Source of the DNA: Oscillospiraceae bacterium
Lineage (GTDB): Bacteria; Bacillota; Clostridia; Oscillospirales; Ruminococcaceae
Direction: 5' to 3'
Assembly: GCA_016291435.1 (NCBI GenBank)
Contig: JAEEXH010000023.1
Span: 1 to 36,044 of the forward strand
DNA length: 36,044 bases
The translations under genes and the position numbers were made by a program. Below the pieces are notes generated by a model. It ran no database searches. It was not told the DNA's origin and saw nothing but the letters and a program-made list of their open reading frames with translations. This document shows positions 23,622-31,155 of this stretch, one piece after another. Position 1 is the first letter of the stretch. Every line of letters starts with the position of its first letter.

Positions 23622-23769
23622 TACCCGGGAGAAAAAAACTTTACGTATATTTTACACGGAAACGCCGCGATTCGGCACAAGAATTCTCCTATTTGTAGTT
23701 TGCACGTAAAATCCGGGGGAGGAATCTGCCTATCAGCTATGTTGTTTTGTCATTCCAAGTGTCAGATTG

Positions 23770-23803
23770 TGCACGAATTTGTGCATCTTGCAAGAATTTC
23801 GCA
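23770..23803. promoter_or_regulatory. Tandem operator-like repeats upstream of the lipoprotein promoter
   Basis: TGCACGAATTTGTGCA (23770-23785), an imperfect palindrome, and TGCAAGAATTTCGCA (23789-23803) share the form TGCA-GAATTT-GCA with a 19-base period. They end 34 bases before the -35 box. Binding by a dimeric regulator, perhaps the divergent LacI protein, is possible but unproven. Confidence 0.45.
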
Positions 23804-23837
23804 GCTCATTTTTGTCAATGTTCGGACACTTGCCCTC

Positions 23838-23866
23838 TTGCACTTTATTGCGATTTGTTGTATGAT
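23838..23866 (+). promoter_or_regulatory. Sigma-A promoter of the lipoprotein gene
   Basis: TTGCAC (23838-23843), 17-base spacer, TATGAT (23861-23866). The leader is about 85 bases. Confidence 0.65.
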
Positions 23867-23959
23867 ATTGATATGTGAGGCGGCAAACGGCGTTCCTGAC
23901 CGCTGCGCTGCTGCATACACCGAACAGAAACATAACAACATGTGAAAGAGGTATTGATT

Positions 23960-24814
23960 ATGACCAAGAAACTGCTTGCTGCGCTCTGCGCTTCCGCAAT
24001 GGTGCTCGCTGCATGTACTGCATGCGGCGGCAGCTCCTCTGTGGCTGAGTCTTCCGCTGAGACCACCACCACCGCAGGAACCACCACGACCGCTGAAACT
24101 GCTGCTGTCGTCGATGTTGCTCCGTCCGCAGATGATCTCGAGATCGAGCCGGCTGTTGTCGCAAAGAGCGGCGATGCCATCCTCGCAATCGCTGACGGCC
24201 AGTGGTGGGTGCAGTACTGGGGCTCGGATGAGGATATCCTCACCTATGACGCAGGCGTTGCCCCGATCACCGGCGACGGCGACTACACCGTCAGCGTCAA
24301 TGTCGGCACCACCGGCGCACAGTATGATATCACGGATGGTCAGGGCCCGTTCGAGGGCTATGTATGCGAGGGTGTCTCGTTTGCAGCCGTCAAGGTGATT
24401 GACGGCACCAAGCTCTACCCGAACATGAGCATTGAGATCAAGGAGATCCGCGTGGACGGCAAGGCGATCAACCTGACCGCCAAGAACTACACCTCCTCCG
24501 ATGACGGCACTGAGATGCGTGCGAATATCTACAACTCCTATGTCAGCTCCATCCCGGAGGACGGCCACACGGCTGCCGGCGCTGTGAGCGGCGAGTTCGG
24601 CGAGTATTCTTCGATGATCCTTGACCCTGCCGATGTGGCAAAGTGGTCGAAGATCGAGGTTGACTTCACTGTCACCGGCACCGGCGATGCGGCTGCTGAG
24701 GGCGGCGACACCACCGACGCGACCGGCGAGGCTGCTCCGGCTGCGGATACCACCGCGGCGGCTGCCGACACCACCGCTGCTGCTGCTGATACCACTGCGG
24801 CTGCTGCACAGTAA
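23960..24814 (+). CDS. Secreted lipoprotein with a beta-sandwich-like domain
   Basis: 284 residues. A lipoprotein signal peptide ends at the lipobox LAAC (Cys at about residue 17 or 20), then a Ser/Thr-rich linker (about 25-50). The domain at about 60-240 has DGQWWVQYWGS, GDGDYTVSVNV, FAAVKVIDG and LYPNMSIEIKEIRVDG. This resembles beta-sandwich, carbohydrate-binding-like modules common in ruminococcal surface proteins, but I cannot name the family. The C-terminus is a low-complexity tail with repeated ADTTAAA units. It should sit on the outer face of the membrane. The ATG at 23960 is chosen because it begins the signal peptide and follows AAAGAGG. The nearby LacI regulator suggests control by a sugar; inferred. 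Confidence 0.82.
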   Translation: MTKKLLAALCASAMVLAACTACGGSSSVAESSAETTTTAGTTTTAETAAVVDVAPSADDLEIEPAVVAKSGDAILAIADGQWWVQYWGSDEDILTYDAGVAPITGDGDYTVSVNVGTTGAQYDITDGQGPFEGYVCEGVSFAAVKVIDGTKLYPNMSIEIKEIRVDGKAINLTAKNYTSSDDGTEMRANIYNSYVSSIPEDGHTAAGAVSGEFGEYSSMILDPADVAKWSKIEVDFTVTGTGDAAAEGGDTTDATGEAAPAADTTAAAADTTAAAADTTAAAAQ

Positions 24815-24841
24815 TCTCCGCATGCACACATAAACGCAATG

Positions 24842-24876
24842 AGGCGCCGAGGGCAGAGATGCTTCCGGCGCCTTTT
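24842..24876 (+). terminator. Terminator after the lipoprotein gene
   Basis: AGGCGCCG (24842-24849) pairs with CGGCGCCT (24866-24873), followed by TTTTCTG. Confidence 0.78.
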
Positions 24877-24923
24877 CTGCGCTGCCGTCATAAAATCTTA
24901 AAGTGCGAAAAGCCCCTGACAGA

Positions 24924-24952
24924 TTGCATTTTTTGCAGAAATGTGCTATAAT
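24924..24952 (+). promoter_or_regulatory. Sigma-A promoter of the TIM-barrel/yqeG/VanW operon
   Basis: TTGCAT (24924-24929), 17-base spacer, TATAAT (24947-24952) preceded by TGTGC. About 60 bases of leader. Confidence 0.8.
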
Positions 24953-25018
24953 AGCATCAGTTCAGTCTGATCCCGATGAGATTCGCGTATTTTCACGCAG
25001 AATCGGAAAGGAACCAAT

Positions 25019-25705
25019 ATGACACACACACCCGTGCTGGTCGTTATGCTGACATACAACGACTGCACCGTCTCAGATGCCGCAGAAATCTTCGCACAGT
25101 GTAAGGAAAGCGCCGCGGAATACTGGGGCTTCAAGGAAGCGCCGCTCCCCCTCCCTGAGATGCAGGCGCTCTTTGCCGAGATGAAGCGCTGCGGCAAAAA
25201 GACCGTGCTGGAGGTTGTCGCCTACACAGAGGAGGAATGCCGTGCCGGTGCGGAAATGGCAGTCGCCTGCGGCTGTGATTATCTCATGGGAACCGTTTTC
25301 TCGGATGCGGTCTGCGCGCTCTGCAAAGCGCACGGCATCCGCTATATGCCCTTTGTCGGCGAGGTCTTTGACCGGCCCTCTGTGCTGGAAGGCAGCATCG
25401 ACGGGATGATCGCCGAGGCAAAGTCATATCTTGCGAAGGGCGCATACGGCATTGACCTGCTCGGCTACCGCTTCACCGGCGACGCTCCCGCGCTGATCCG
25501 GCGCTTCACCGAAGCCGTCGGCGCACCTGTCTGCATTGCGGGCAGCGTCAACAGCTTTGCACGGCTCGATGAGCTGAAAGCTATCTCCCCTGCTGCCTTC
25601 ACGATCGGAAGTGCCTTCTTTGACGGCTGCTTCGGCGGGAGCTTCCCGGAACAGATCGACAAGGTCTGCGCCTATATGAAAGAACCGGCGGCTGCGTTAT
25701 GCTGA
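25019..25705 (+). CDS. TIM-barrel-like protein of unknown specificity
   Basis: 228 residues, cytoplasmic. The pattern of alternating strands and helices (VLVVMLTYND, KTVLEVVAYT, CDYLMGTVFS, RYMPFVGEV, AYGIDLLGYRF, PVCIAGSVNSF, AFTIGSAFF) suggests a ribulose-phosphate-binding barrel. The final AGSVNS and TIGSAFF look like the standard phosphate-binding loops of strands 7 and 8. It may act on a phosphorylated sugar or similar small molecule. AAAGGAA lies just before the ATG. The stop overlaps the start of yqeG by seven bases, so the two are translationally coupled. The exact enzyme is not recognised. Confidence 0.72.
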   Translation: MTHTPVLVVMLTYNDCTVSDAAEIFAQCKESAAEYWGFKEAPLPLPEMQALFAEMKRCGKKTVLEVVAYTEEECRAGAEMAVACGCDYLMGTVFSDAVCALCKAHGIRYMPFVGEVFDRPSVLEGSIDGMIAEAKSYLAKGAYGIDLLGYRFTGDAPALIRRFTEAVGAPVCIAGSVNSFARLDELKAISPAAFTIGSAFFDGCFGGSFPEQIDKVCAYMKEPAAALC

Positions 25706-26241
25706 GTCAGTATTACCCCTATGAATGTGCGGAAAGCGTCTTTCGGATCGACACCGAAAAGCTCCTTGCGCGGGGGATCCGTGCGATGATCTTTGACATT
25801 GACAACACGCTTGTGCATCACGGCGATGACGCGACGCCGGAGATCGAGGCGTATTTTGCGGCGCTCCGCGAGACCGGCATGAAGGCGCTGCTGCTCTCGA
25901 ACAACGATGCCCCACGCTGCGAGCGGTTCATCAGAAACATGCCGTGGCTGCCCTATGTCTGCGATGCGGACAAGCCCGATCCGAAGGGCTACCGCAGGGC
26001 GGCGGAGCTGCTCGGCGTATCCCCTGCGGAAACCGTGGTCGTCGGCGACCAGATCTTCACCGACATCCTCGGCGCAAACCGCAGCGGCATGGCAAGCATC
26101 CTTGTGCATTTCATCCGTCTGCCGGAGGAAACACACATCGGCAAACGGCGCTATCTGGAATATGTGATCCTCTTTCTGCGGCGGCTTCAGAAGAAGTATT
26201 GCGGCAGGCTCGGGGATATTCTGACAAACGAAAGGGACTGA
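25699..26241 (+). CDS. yqeG: YqeG-family HAD phosphatase (class IIIA)
   Basis: 180 residues, as usual for YqeG. HAD motif I is FDIDNTLVHHG (nucleophile and general acid Asp), motif II is the LLSNND loop, motif III KPDPKGY, and motif IV VVGDQIFTDILGANRSGM. The N-terminal YYPYECAESVF is typical of the family. These phosphatases are widely conserved in Firmicutes; a phosphatidylglycerophosphate phosphatase role is known for related eukaryotic/plant members, and the bacterial substrate is less certain. It overlaps the preceding barrel gene and is followed five bases later by the VanW gene. Confidence 0.9.
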   Translation: MLSQYYPYECAESVFRIDTEKLLARGIRAMIFDIDNTLVHHGDDATPEIEAYFAALRETGMKALLLSNNDAPRCERFIRNMPWLPYVCDADKPDPKGYRRAAELLGVSPAETVVVGDQIFTDILGANRSGMASILVHFIRLPEETHIGKRRYLEYVILFLRRLQKKYCGRLGDILTNERD

Positions 26242-26246
26242 CCCAT

Positions 26247-27083
26247 ATGGCTGAGAAAAAACAGCGCAGGCTCTTCTGTGAGATCAGCCCGCTGACCTAC
26301 GCGATCTCAGAGGCAAAGGAGAAGCTGCTCCGCTGCTGCAAAAATCTCGTAAGCTCTGACAAAATCGCGAAAACGCACACCGAAGAAAAACTGCCCTGCG
26401 TCGTGTCTGCATACAGCTCCGGGCTGATCAAGACCGGCAAAGGCATCGACCCGAAATTGCAGGAAAACAAGGCGGTGAACATCGCGCTTGCATCCGCAAA
26501 AATCAGCGGGCTCGTCATTCACCCCGGGGAGACCTTCTCCTTCTGGCAGACCGTCGGCAGCATCACAAAGCGCAAAGGCTACCGCGACGGACGCATTCTC
26601 ATCTGCAACCGCCTGACTGCCGGCATCGGCGGCGGGCTCTGCAATCTCGCAAACACGATCCACTATATGGTGCTGCACAGCCCGCTCACCGTGACGGAAT
26701 TCCACGCACATTCCGATGCACTGGCGCCCGACCACGGCAAGCGCGTGCCGTTCAGCTCGGGCACATCGGTCAGCTATAATTACATCGACTACCGCTTCCG
26801 CAATGACACCGACCGCAATGTGCAGCTCGTGCTCTGGTGCGCCGACAACCGCCTTTACGGAGAGCTCCGCAGCACAGCGGAATTCCCGTGGAGCTATGCG
26901 CTGGAGGAGGAGGATCACCACTTCCGCAGGGAGGGCGACAAGTATTACAGATACTCGAAGATCTACAAGGTGACAACGGAAAAAGCAACCGGCAGGGTCA
27001 CGGAGCGCACGCTCGTCCGCGACAACCGCTCGAAGGTCATGTTTGATCCCGCGGAGATCCCGCCGGAGCTGATCCGGAAATAA
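26247..27083 (+). CDS. VanW-family protein
   Basis: 278 residues. The VanW domain is clear: IHPGETFSFWQTVG, KGYRDG and the signature GGGLCNLANTIHYMVLHS, then HSDALAPDHGKRVPFSSGTSVSY. No signal peptide is seen, so it is likely cytoplasmic. VanW was named in vancomycin-resistance operons but is not itself shown to cause resistance, and it is widespread in Clostridia without it. The start at 26247 is chosen by AAAGGGA upstream; the open frame extending back over yqeG is out of register with it. Last gene of its operon. Confidence 0.88.
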   Translation: MAEKKQRRLFCEISPLTYAISEAKEKLLRCCKNLVSSDKIAKTHTEEKLPCVVSAYSSGLIKTGKGIDPKLQENKAVNIALASAKISGLVIHPGETFSFWQTVGSITKRKGYRDGRILICNRLTAGIGGGLCNLANTIHYMVLHSPLTVTEFHAHSDALAPDHGKRVPFSSGTSVSYNYIDYRFRNDTDRNVQLVLWCADNRLYGELRSTAEFPWSYALEEEDHHFRREGDKYYRYSKIYKVTTEKATGRVTERTLVRDNRSKVMFDPAEIPPELIRK

Positions 27084-27089
27084 GAAACG

Positions 27090-27127
27090 CAATGCCCCGA
27101 AGCATTCCAAAGTGCTTCGGGGCATTG
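27090..27127 (+). terminator. Hairpin after the VanW gene
   Basis: Two 15-base arms (CAATGCCCCGAAGCA at 27090-27104 and its exact complement at 27113-27127) form a perfect stem. The T-run is weak, so it may also act from the other side. Confidence 0.72.
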
Positions 27128-27160
27128 TAATATTACGCGGTTACTATGATAAATCAGAAT

Positions 27161-27345
27161 GCGCAATTCGCAATTGTTGTGTCGGCCGGCGCCGACGAAT
27201 TTTGAATTGGGATCCCTGCGCTGCGTCTGGTTTGATTCGCAATCATCGAGCCCCTTTTTTTCGCGGCTCCATGGGGCTTGGGACGGAGTCCCACGATAGA
27301 TCATCGTCGTAAGACGATACCGCAATTGCGCATTGCGAATTGCGC
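27161..27345. mobile_element. 185-bp inverted-repeat element (MITE-like), non-coding
   Basis: Perfect 14-base ends GCGCAATTCGCAAT (27161-27174) and ATTGCGAATTGCGC (27332-27345) enclose no gene. Inside are four hairpins: GTCGGC/GCCGAC (27181-27196), AGCCCC/GGGGCT (27249-27278), TGGGAC/GTCCCA (27279-27293) and ATCGTC/GACGAT (27303-27318). It lies between the convergent VanW and psd genes. Size, ends and folding fit a MITE or a structured repeat. A target duplication was not confirmed. Confidence 0.62.
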
Positions 27346-27388
27346 GTTGTAAATTCGGCTATAGTGTAATAATAATTATAGTATGGAA

Positions 27389-28300
27389 TCATCGCAGGGC
27401 TTTGCCGATTCTCGAACCGTATCGCACAATCGTCTCGGCGCCGTTTTCGGAGTTGCGCAGAATCTGCGGGTCGATCGCCGCCTTGCCCGCCTCCAGCATC
27501 AGCACGACGGTCGAGCCGCCGAACTCAAAGTATCCCTTTTCGACGCCGCGCTCCATATGCTTCCCGTGCGGGTGGTTCACAATCCTGCCGACAAACATCG
27601 CGCCGACCTCGATCTGTAAAACCCGCCCGAAATGCTCCGTGTGCAGCATCGTCACAGTGCGGGTGTTGGTGTGATACACCTTGACATGCTCCGCGGAAAC
27701 GGGATTGACCGTGTGCAGGATGCCCTTGATGCAGCGTGTCTTGCCGACCTCACAGTTGTCGGGATAGCAGTAGCGGTGATAATCGTCCGGCGTCAGGCGG
27801 AAAATGAGGCACTGCCCGCCCGCATATGCCGCCGCGAGCTTCCGGCAGCCGAGAAACGCCGCCGTGCTGTATTCCGCGCCCTTGACGGTAAACCGCGCCT
27901 CCTCCGTGACCGGCACGACAAAGAGCTTCGCGTCGCAGGGGGAGATGAGCGCCTCGGGGTCGCGGTCAATCGGACGCGCCGCGGGCTTGATCGGGCGCGT
28001 GAAAAACGCATTGAAGCTGCGGTAGGTCTCCTCGGCGAAGTCGTCCATTTTGATGTGCTTTTTCAGCACAAAGGGCGGGATTGCCGCCGTCGAGAGCGGG
28101 TGATCGAGCGCGGCGCCTGCCAGATACGAGACAATCGGCTGCGTCAGCAGCTTCAGCGAAGCACGCCCGACAGGATTGCCGTAGAGGAGCTTTAAGAGCT
28201 TCCCCTGAGAAGCACAGGAATCCGCCGTCGGATTCCCTTCGCGGTCACAAATCATCAGGCCCTTTTCGGCTGCGATTTTTTCTTCCTGCGGTTCCGACAT
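27389..28300 (-). CDS. psd: Phosphatidylserine decarboxylase proenzyme
   Basis: 303 residues. The conserved core includes NAFFTRPIKPAARPID, the CDAKL stretch, and HYR-type histidines (DDYHRYCYP). Near the end, FGGSTVV holds the self-cleavage site: Gly-Ser becomes the pyruvoyl group on the alpha chain. The family usually has LGST; here it is GGST with the same Ser. It makes phosphatidylethanolamine from phosphatidylserine at the membrane. The ATG at 28300 is chosen because GGAGG sits eight bases upstream; an ATG five codons earlier includes that same GGAGG. It follows pssA by 27 bases and completes the same pathway. Confidence 0.93.
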   Translation of the reverse strand: MSEPQEEKIAAEKGLMICDREGNPTADSCASQGKLLKLLYGNPVGRASLKLLTQPIVSYLAGAALDHPLSTAAIPPFVLKKHIKMDDFAEETYRSFNAFFTRPIKPAARPIDRDPEALISPCDAKLFVVPVTEEARFTVKGAEYSTAAFLGCRKLAAAYAGGQCLIFRLTPDDYHRYCYPDNCEVGKTRCIKGILHTVNPVSAEHVKVYHTNTRTVTMLHTEHFGRVLQIEVGAMFVGRIVNHPHGKHMERGVEKGYFEFGGSTVVLMLEAGKAAIDPQILRNSENGAETIVRYGSRIGKALR

Positions 28301-28327
28301 GGCGGATTCCTCCATTCGATTCAGTTT

Positions 28328-28954
28328 TTAGTGATGCAGATGCTTGAAGATCAGCAGCGCGAGCTCCAGCGCACCGGCAACGATGAACAGCATCATCACG
28401 CGCATGCCCGGCTTTTTCAGCGTGAAGCGCGTAACGAAAAGACATGCAATCACTGCATAGACAATCGTGCCGACAATCGGGAACGCCTCGCCGATGTCAT
28501 TGCGGAAGGCAAACAGCAGCGGAATGATCAGCGCGACCGATGTGACCGGCAGTCCCTCATAGACCTTTCTGCGCTCTGTCGTCACCTGCTGGCGCTCCTC
28601 CTCGGAGACATTGAAATATGCGAGCCGGATCAGCGCCGCGAGACTGTAACAGCTGTAAACCGCGATGCAGACCGGGTGCTGCATGCCGATGCTGAATGCG
28701 ATCATCGGGGGCAGAAGCCCGAAGCAGACCATATCCGAAAGCGAGTCGATCTGAATGCCGAACCTGCACTCCTGCGGGGTGCGGTTTTTCTTGGTCTTTG
28801 CGACCTTGCCGTCAAACATATCGCAGAAGCCTGCCAGCAGCAGCATGATGATCGCTGCATTCGTGCTGCCGTGTGCCGCGAAATAGAGCCCGACGGAGCC
28901 GCAGACAAATCCAAGATATGTCAGTATCACTGTATAGCTATAATAGCCGATCAT
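28328..28954 (-). CDS. pssA: CDP-diacylglycerol-serine O-phosphatidyltransferase
   Basis: 208 residues with about six membrane segments. The CDP-alcohol phosphotransferase signature is present from CDMFDGKVAK to GIQIDSLSD, matching D-G-x2-A-(x)-G-x3-D-x3-D. The enzyme makes phosphatidylserine, the substrate of Psd encoded downstream. The second ATG (28954) is preferred because GAGGG is six bases before it, whereas it abuts the first ATG. Own promoter at 29002-29030. Confidence 0.92.
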   Translation of the reverse strand: MIGYYSYTVILTYLGFVCGSVGLYFAAHGSTNAAIIMLLLAGFCDMFDGKVAKTKKNRTPQECRFGIQIDSLSDMVCFGLLPPMIAFSIGMQHPVCIAVYSCYSLAALIRLAYFNVSEEERQQVTTERRKVYEGLPVTSVALIIPLLFAFRNDIGEAFPIVGTIVYAVIACLFVTRFTLKKPGMRVMMLFIVAGALELALLIFKHLHH

Positions 28955-29001
28955 TGCCATCCCTCATCCTAACATAACGATGTCATAGTCCTGATTCTAT
29001 T

Positions 29002-29030
29002 ATTATAGCAGATTTCGAGCATTTTTGCAA
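29002..29030 (-). promoter_or_regulatory. Sigma-A promoter of pssA-psd
   Basis: On the minus strand: TTGCAA (29025-29030), 17-base spacer, TATAAT (29002-29007) preceded by CTGC. The leader is about 45 bases. Confidence 0.78.
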
Positions 29031-29045
29031 GTACTTTTTGCAGGT

Positions 29046-29552
29046 TTAACAATTCTTCAGATTTTGGCAGACCTGACGCACAAGCCGCTCTATGATGCTG
29101 CCGCTGCGCACAGCGCCCGCTGCCGCCTCCGGCGAAAACCATTTCGCCTCGGAGACCTCGCCCGAGAGCCGGAAATCCGGCGCCTCTGCGGGCAGATCCG
29201 CCGCAAAGCAGAGCATGAGCTGACCGCGGCTTTCGTGCCACGCGCTGAACTGATACCGCAGCGAGAGCCCCGTGAGACCGATCTCCTCGGAGAGCTCGCG
29301 CAGGGCGGCATCCTCGGCGGTCTCGCCGGGCTTCATGTAGCCCGCAACGCCGACAAAGGTCTCGCGGTTTCCGTAGCTCTGCCGGATCAGACCGATCTCG
29401 CCGCGGCTGCTGACCGGCACGGACAGCACGCATGTGCTGAACATGTCAAAGAGCGGTCTTTCGCAGTGCGTACACCACGGCACGGCGCCCTCATCGCCGA
29501 GTGTGCGCGGAATGAGCTTTTCTCCGCAGTCCGGGCAATATGTGAAATGCAT
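29046..29552 (-). CDS. NUDIX hydrolase with N-terminal zinc ribbon
   Basis: 168 residues. A zinc ribbon (CPDC at 6-9, CTHC at 27-30) is followed by a NUDIX domain with the full box: GYMKPGE, then RELSEEIGL (Gly71, Glu77, Arg85, Glu86, Glu89, Glu90). It hydrolyses a nucleoside diphosphate linked to another group; NudC-like NADH pyrophosphatases have a similar ribbon, though the family-specific tail is not clear. The start at 29552 follows AAGGG. It begins six bases after the LRR protein gene stop and is probably co-transcribed with it. Confidence 0.88.
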   Translation of the reverse strand: MHFTYCPDCGEKLIPRTLGDEGAVPWCTHCERPLFDMFSTCVLSVPVSSRGEIGLIRQSYGNRETFVGVAGYMKPGETAEDAALRELSEEIGLTGLSLRYQFSAWHESRGQLMLCFAADLPAEAPDFRLSGEVSEAKWFSPEAAAGAVRSGSIIERLVRQVCQNLKNC

Positions 29553-29557
29553 ACGTC

Positions 29558-31078
29558 TCAGCCCTTCTTCTTTTTTCTCACGGCAAAGGTGACCGCACCG
29601 ATCAGCACGAGCACGCCGCCCAGTCCTGCTGCGGGGATCCATGCCTTGCCGGAAATGATGCCTGCGCCCTGCTCTGTGGTCACGGTCGTGACCTGGGGAG
29701 GCGGCTCGGTGTTTTCGGTCTCCGGGAGCGGCTCCAGTTTGATGCCCTCTGCCTGCGCATAGGTCTTCGCGGCTTCGGTGTTGGAATAGAGCGTCAGAGC
29801 GGTGCTCATCTTGTCATACTGCGAGGTATCGAGATTCCAGACATAGCCGAATGCCTTGTCGCCGATCGACGTCAGCGTATCGGGAAGATAGACGGTTTCC
29901 AGATCCCTGCATCCCGCAAAGGCGTAATCGCCGATCGCTGAAAGCTGATGCCCGACGCGCAGATAGCGCAGGGTCTCGCAGCCGTAGAACGCCATATCGC
30001 CGATTGCCTGCACCTTGTCGCCGAGCGTGACAACCTGCAAAGAGGTGCAGCGGTAGCATGCCGCTCTGCCGACGCGCTCGACCGAATCCGGCAGAAGCAG
30101 CGTGGTAAATGCGGTGTTGCCCTCAAAGGCGGAGTCATTCACGACGCGCACGCCGTCCGGGACATGCACCTCGGTTTCCTTGCCGGCATAATGCAGCAGA
30201 TAGTCGCCGAGCATGAGAAAATCGCCGGAAAAATCGTTGTAGAAAGCAGTGTTCACAAAAGCTGCCGCGTCCACATAGTCAAAGGTCGCGGGGGCTTGAA
30301 CCGTTTTCAGCTCGGGGCAGTTGTCGAAGGCGCCGTCCCAGACGGTCTTCACGGAGTCGGGAATCGTGACCGACTTCATCTCGGCGTGATTCGAGCAGGC
30401 ATAGGGGCCGATCACGGCGACATTCGCAGGGATCGTCACATCCGCCGCCGTGCCGTTGTAGGCATAGAGCACGCCGCCGCCCAGCACGGTGAAATCCTCC
30501 TGCCCGCTGAGATAGAAGGGTGTGCTGTCAAAGGCGAGATAGCCGATATAAGTGACGCTCTCCGGGATTGTGACCTCCGCGAGCAAATCGCACTCTGCAA
30601 AGGCGCGGTAGCCGATCGAGGTGCAGCCTGCGGGGATTGTCATTTTCTTCATGTAGGCATTGCCGGCGAAGGCTTCGTCGCCGATCTTCGTGACTGTCTC
30701 CGGCAGCACGACCTCATCGGCATAGCAATACTGGAACGCACGCTGACCGATCTCGGTGACGGCTTTGCCGTTCACATCCGCGGGCACGGTGACGACCGGC
30801 TCGTCAAACCAGCGGAAGGATTTGAGCCGCAGCGTGCCGTCCGGGAGATCCTCAAACTCCATTGAGCCCAGTGTCTCCCCTGCTGCGCCGGTCGTTTCCG
30901 CGGGCGCTGCTGCGGCAGTTGTTCCGGTGTCTGCGGGTGCTTCCTGCTGTGCGGCAGTTGTGGTCTCCGCGGCGCCGTCCTCTGCCGCCGAGACGCAGTA
31001 CATCATCCCTGTGCCGCACACGCCGGCAGCCAGCAGCGCACAGAGCAGCTGTCTTCCTGTTCTTTTGTATCGTTTCAT
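29558..31078 (-). CDS. Secreted, membrane-anchored leucine-rich-repeat protein (BspA type)
   Basis: 506 residues. A signal peptide (about 1-31) and Thr/Ala-rich stretch (about 35-70) precede repeats of the BspA/LRR_5 form (units such as VTIPESVTYIGYLAF and VYLPDTLTSIGDKAF) across about 90-450. A C-terminal membrane segment (about 478-500) ends in RKKKKG, anchoring the protein to the outer face of the membrane. Such proteins often mediate adhesion or protein-protein contacts. AGGAG lies six bases from the ATG. No convincing promoter is seen: the gene follows a strong terminator downstream of rpoC, so it may use a weak or unusual promoter, or partial read-through. Confidence 0.88.
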   Translation of the reverse strand: MKRYKRTGRQLLCALLAAGVCGTGMMYCVSAAEDGAAETTTAAQQEAPADTGTTAAAAPAETTGAAGETLGSMEFEDLPDGTLRLKSFRWFDEPVVTVPADVNGKAVTEIGQRAFQYCYADEVVLPETVTKIGDEAFAGNAYMKKMTIPAGCTSIGYRAFAECDLLAEVTIPESVTYIGYLAFDSTPFYLSGQEDFTVLGGGVLYAYNGTAADVTIPANVAVIGPYACSNHAEMKSVTIPDSVKTVWDGAFDNCPELKTVQAPATFDYVDAAAFVNTAFYNDFSGDFLMLGDYLLHYAGKETEVHVPDGVRVVNDSAFEGNTAFTTLLLPDSVERVGRAACYRCTSLQVVTLGDKVQAIGDMAFYGCETLRYLRVGHQLSAIGDYAFAGCRDLETVYLPDTLTSIGDKAFGYVWNLDTSQYDKMSTALTLYSNTEAAKTYAQAEGIKLEPLPETENTEPPPQVTTVTTEQGAGIISGKAWIPAAGLGGVLVLIGAVTFAVRKKKKG

Positions 31079-31101
31079 AGATTCTCCTCAGAATTGTCAA
31101 A

Positions 31102-31137
31102 ATAAAAGGGGGACTCCACAACCCGCGGAGTCCCCCG
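31102..31137 (-). terminator. Rho-independent terminator of rpoB-rpoC
   Basis: GGGGGACTCC (31108-31117) pairs with GGAGTCCCCC (31127-31136). On the minus strand CTTTTATTTT follows: a classical terminator for the rpoC transcript. Confidence 0.88.
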
Positions 31138-31155
31138 TTGTTCAGCGTCCCTGCA

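Larger units (their letters stand above)
23496..23959. other. Divergent regulatory region between lacI and the lipoprotein gene
   Basis: 464 bases without a gene. It holds the lacI promoter (23593-23621, minus), the lipoprotein promoter (23838-23866, plus), an inverted repeat in the lacI leader and two tandem imperfect repeats. The composition is AT-richer than the flanking genes. Open frames within it have no ribosome sites. Confidence 0.65.

Noticed and set aside
26247-27083. Vancomycin resistance
   Set aside because: Only a VanW domain is present; no vanHAX, regulator or ligase genes are nearby, and VanW proteins are common in non-resistant Clostridia.
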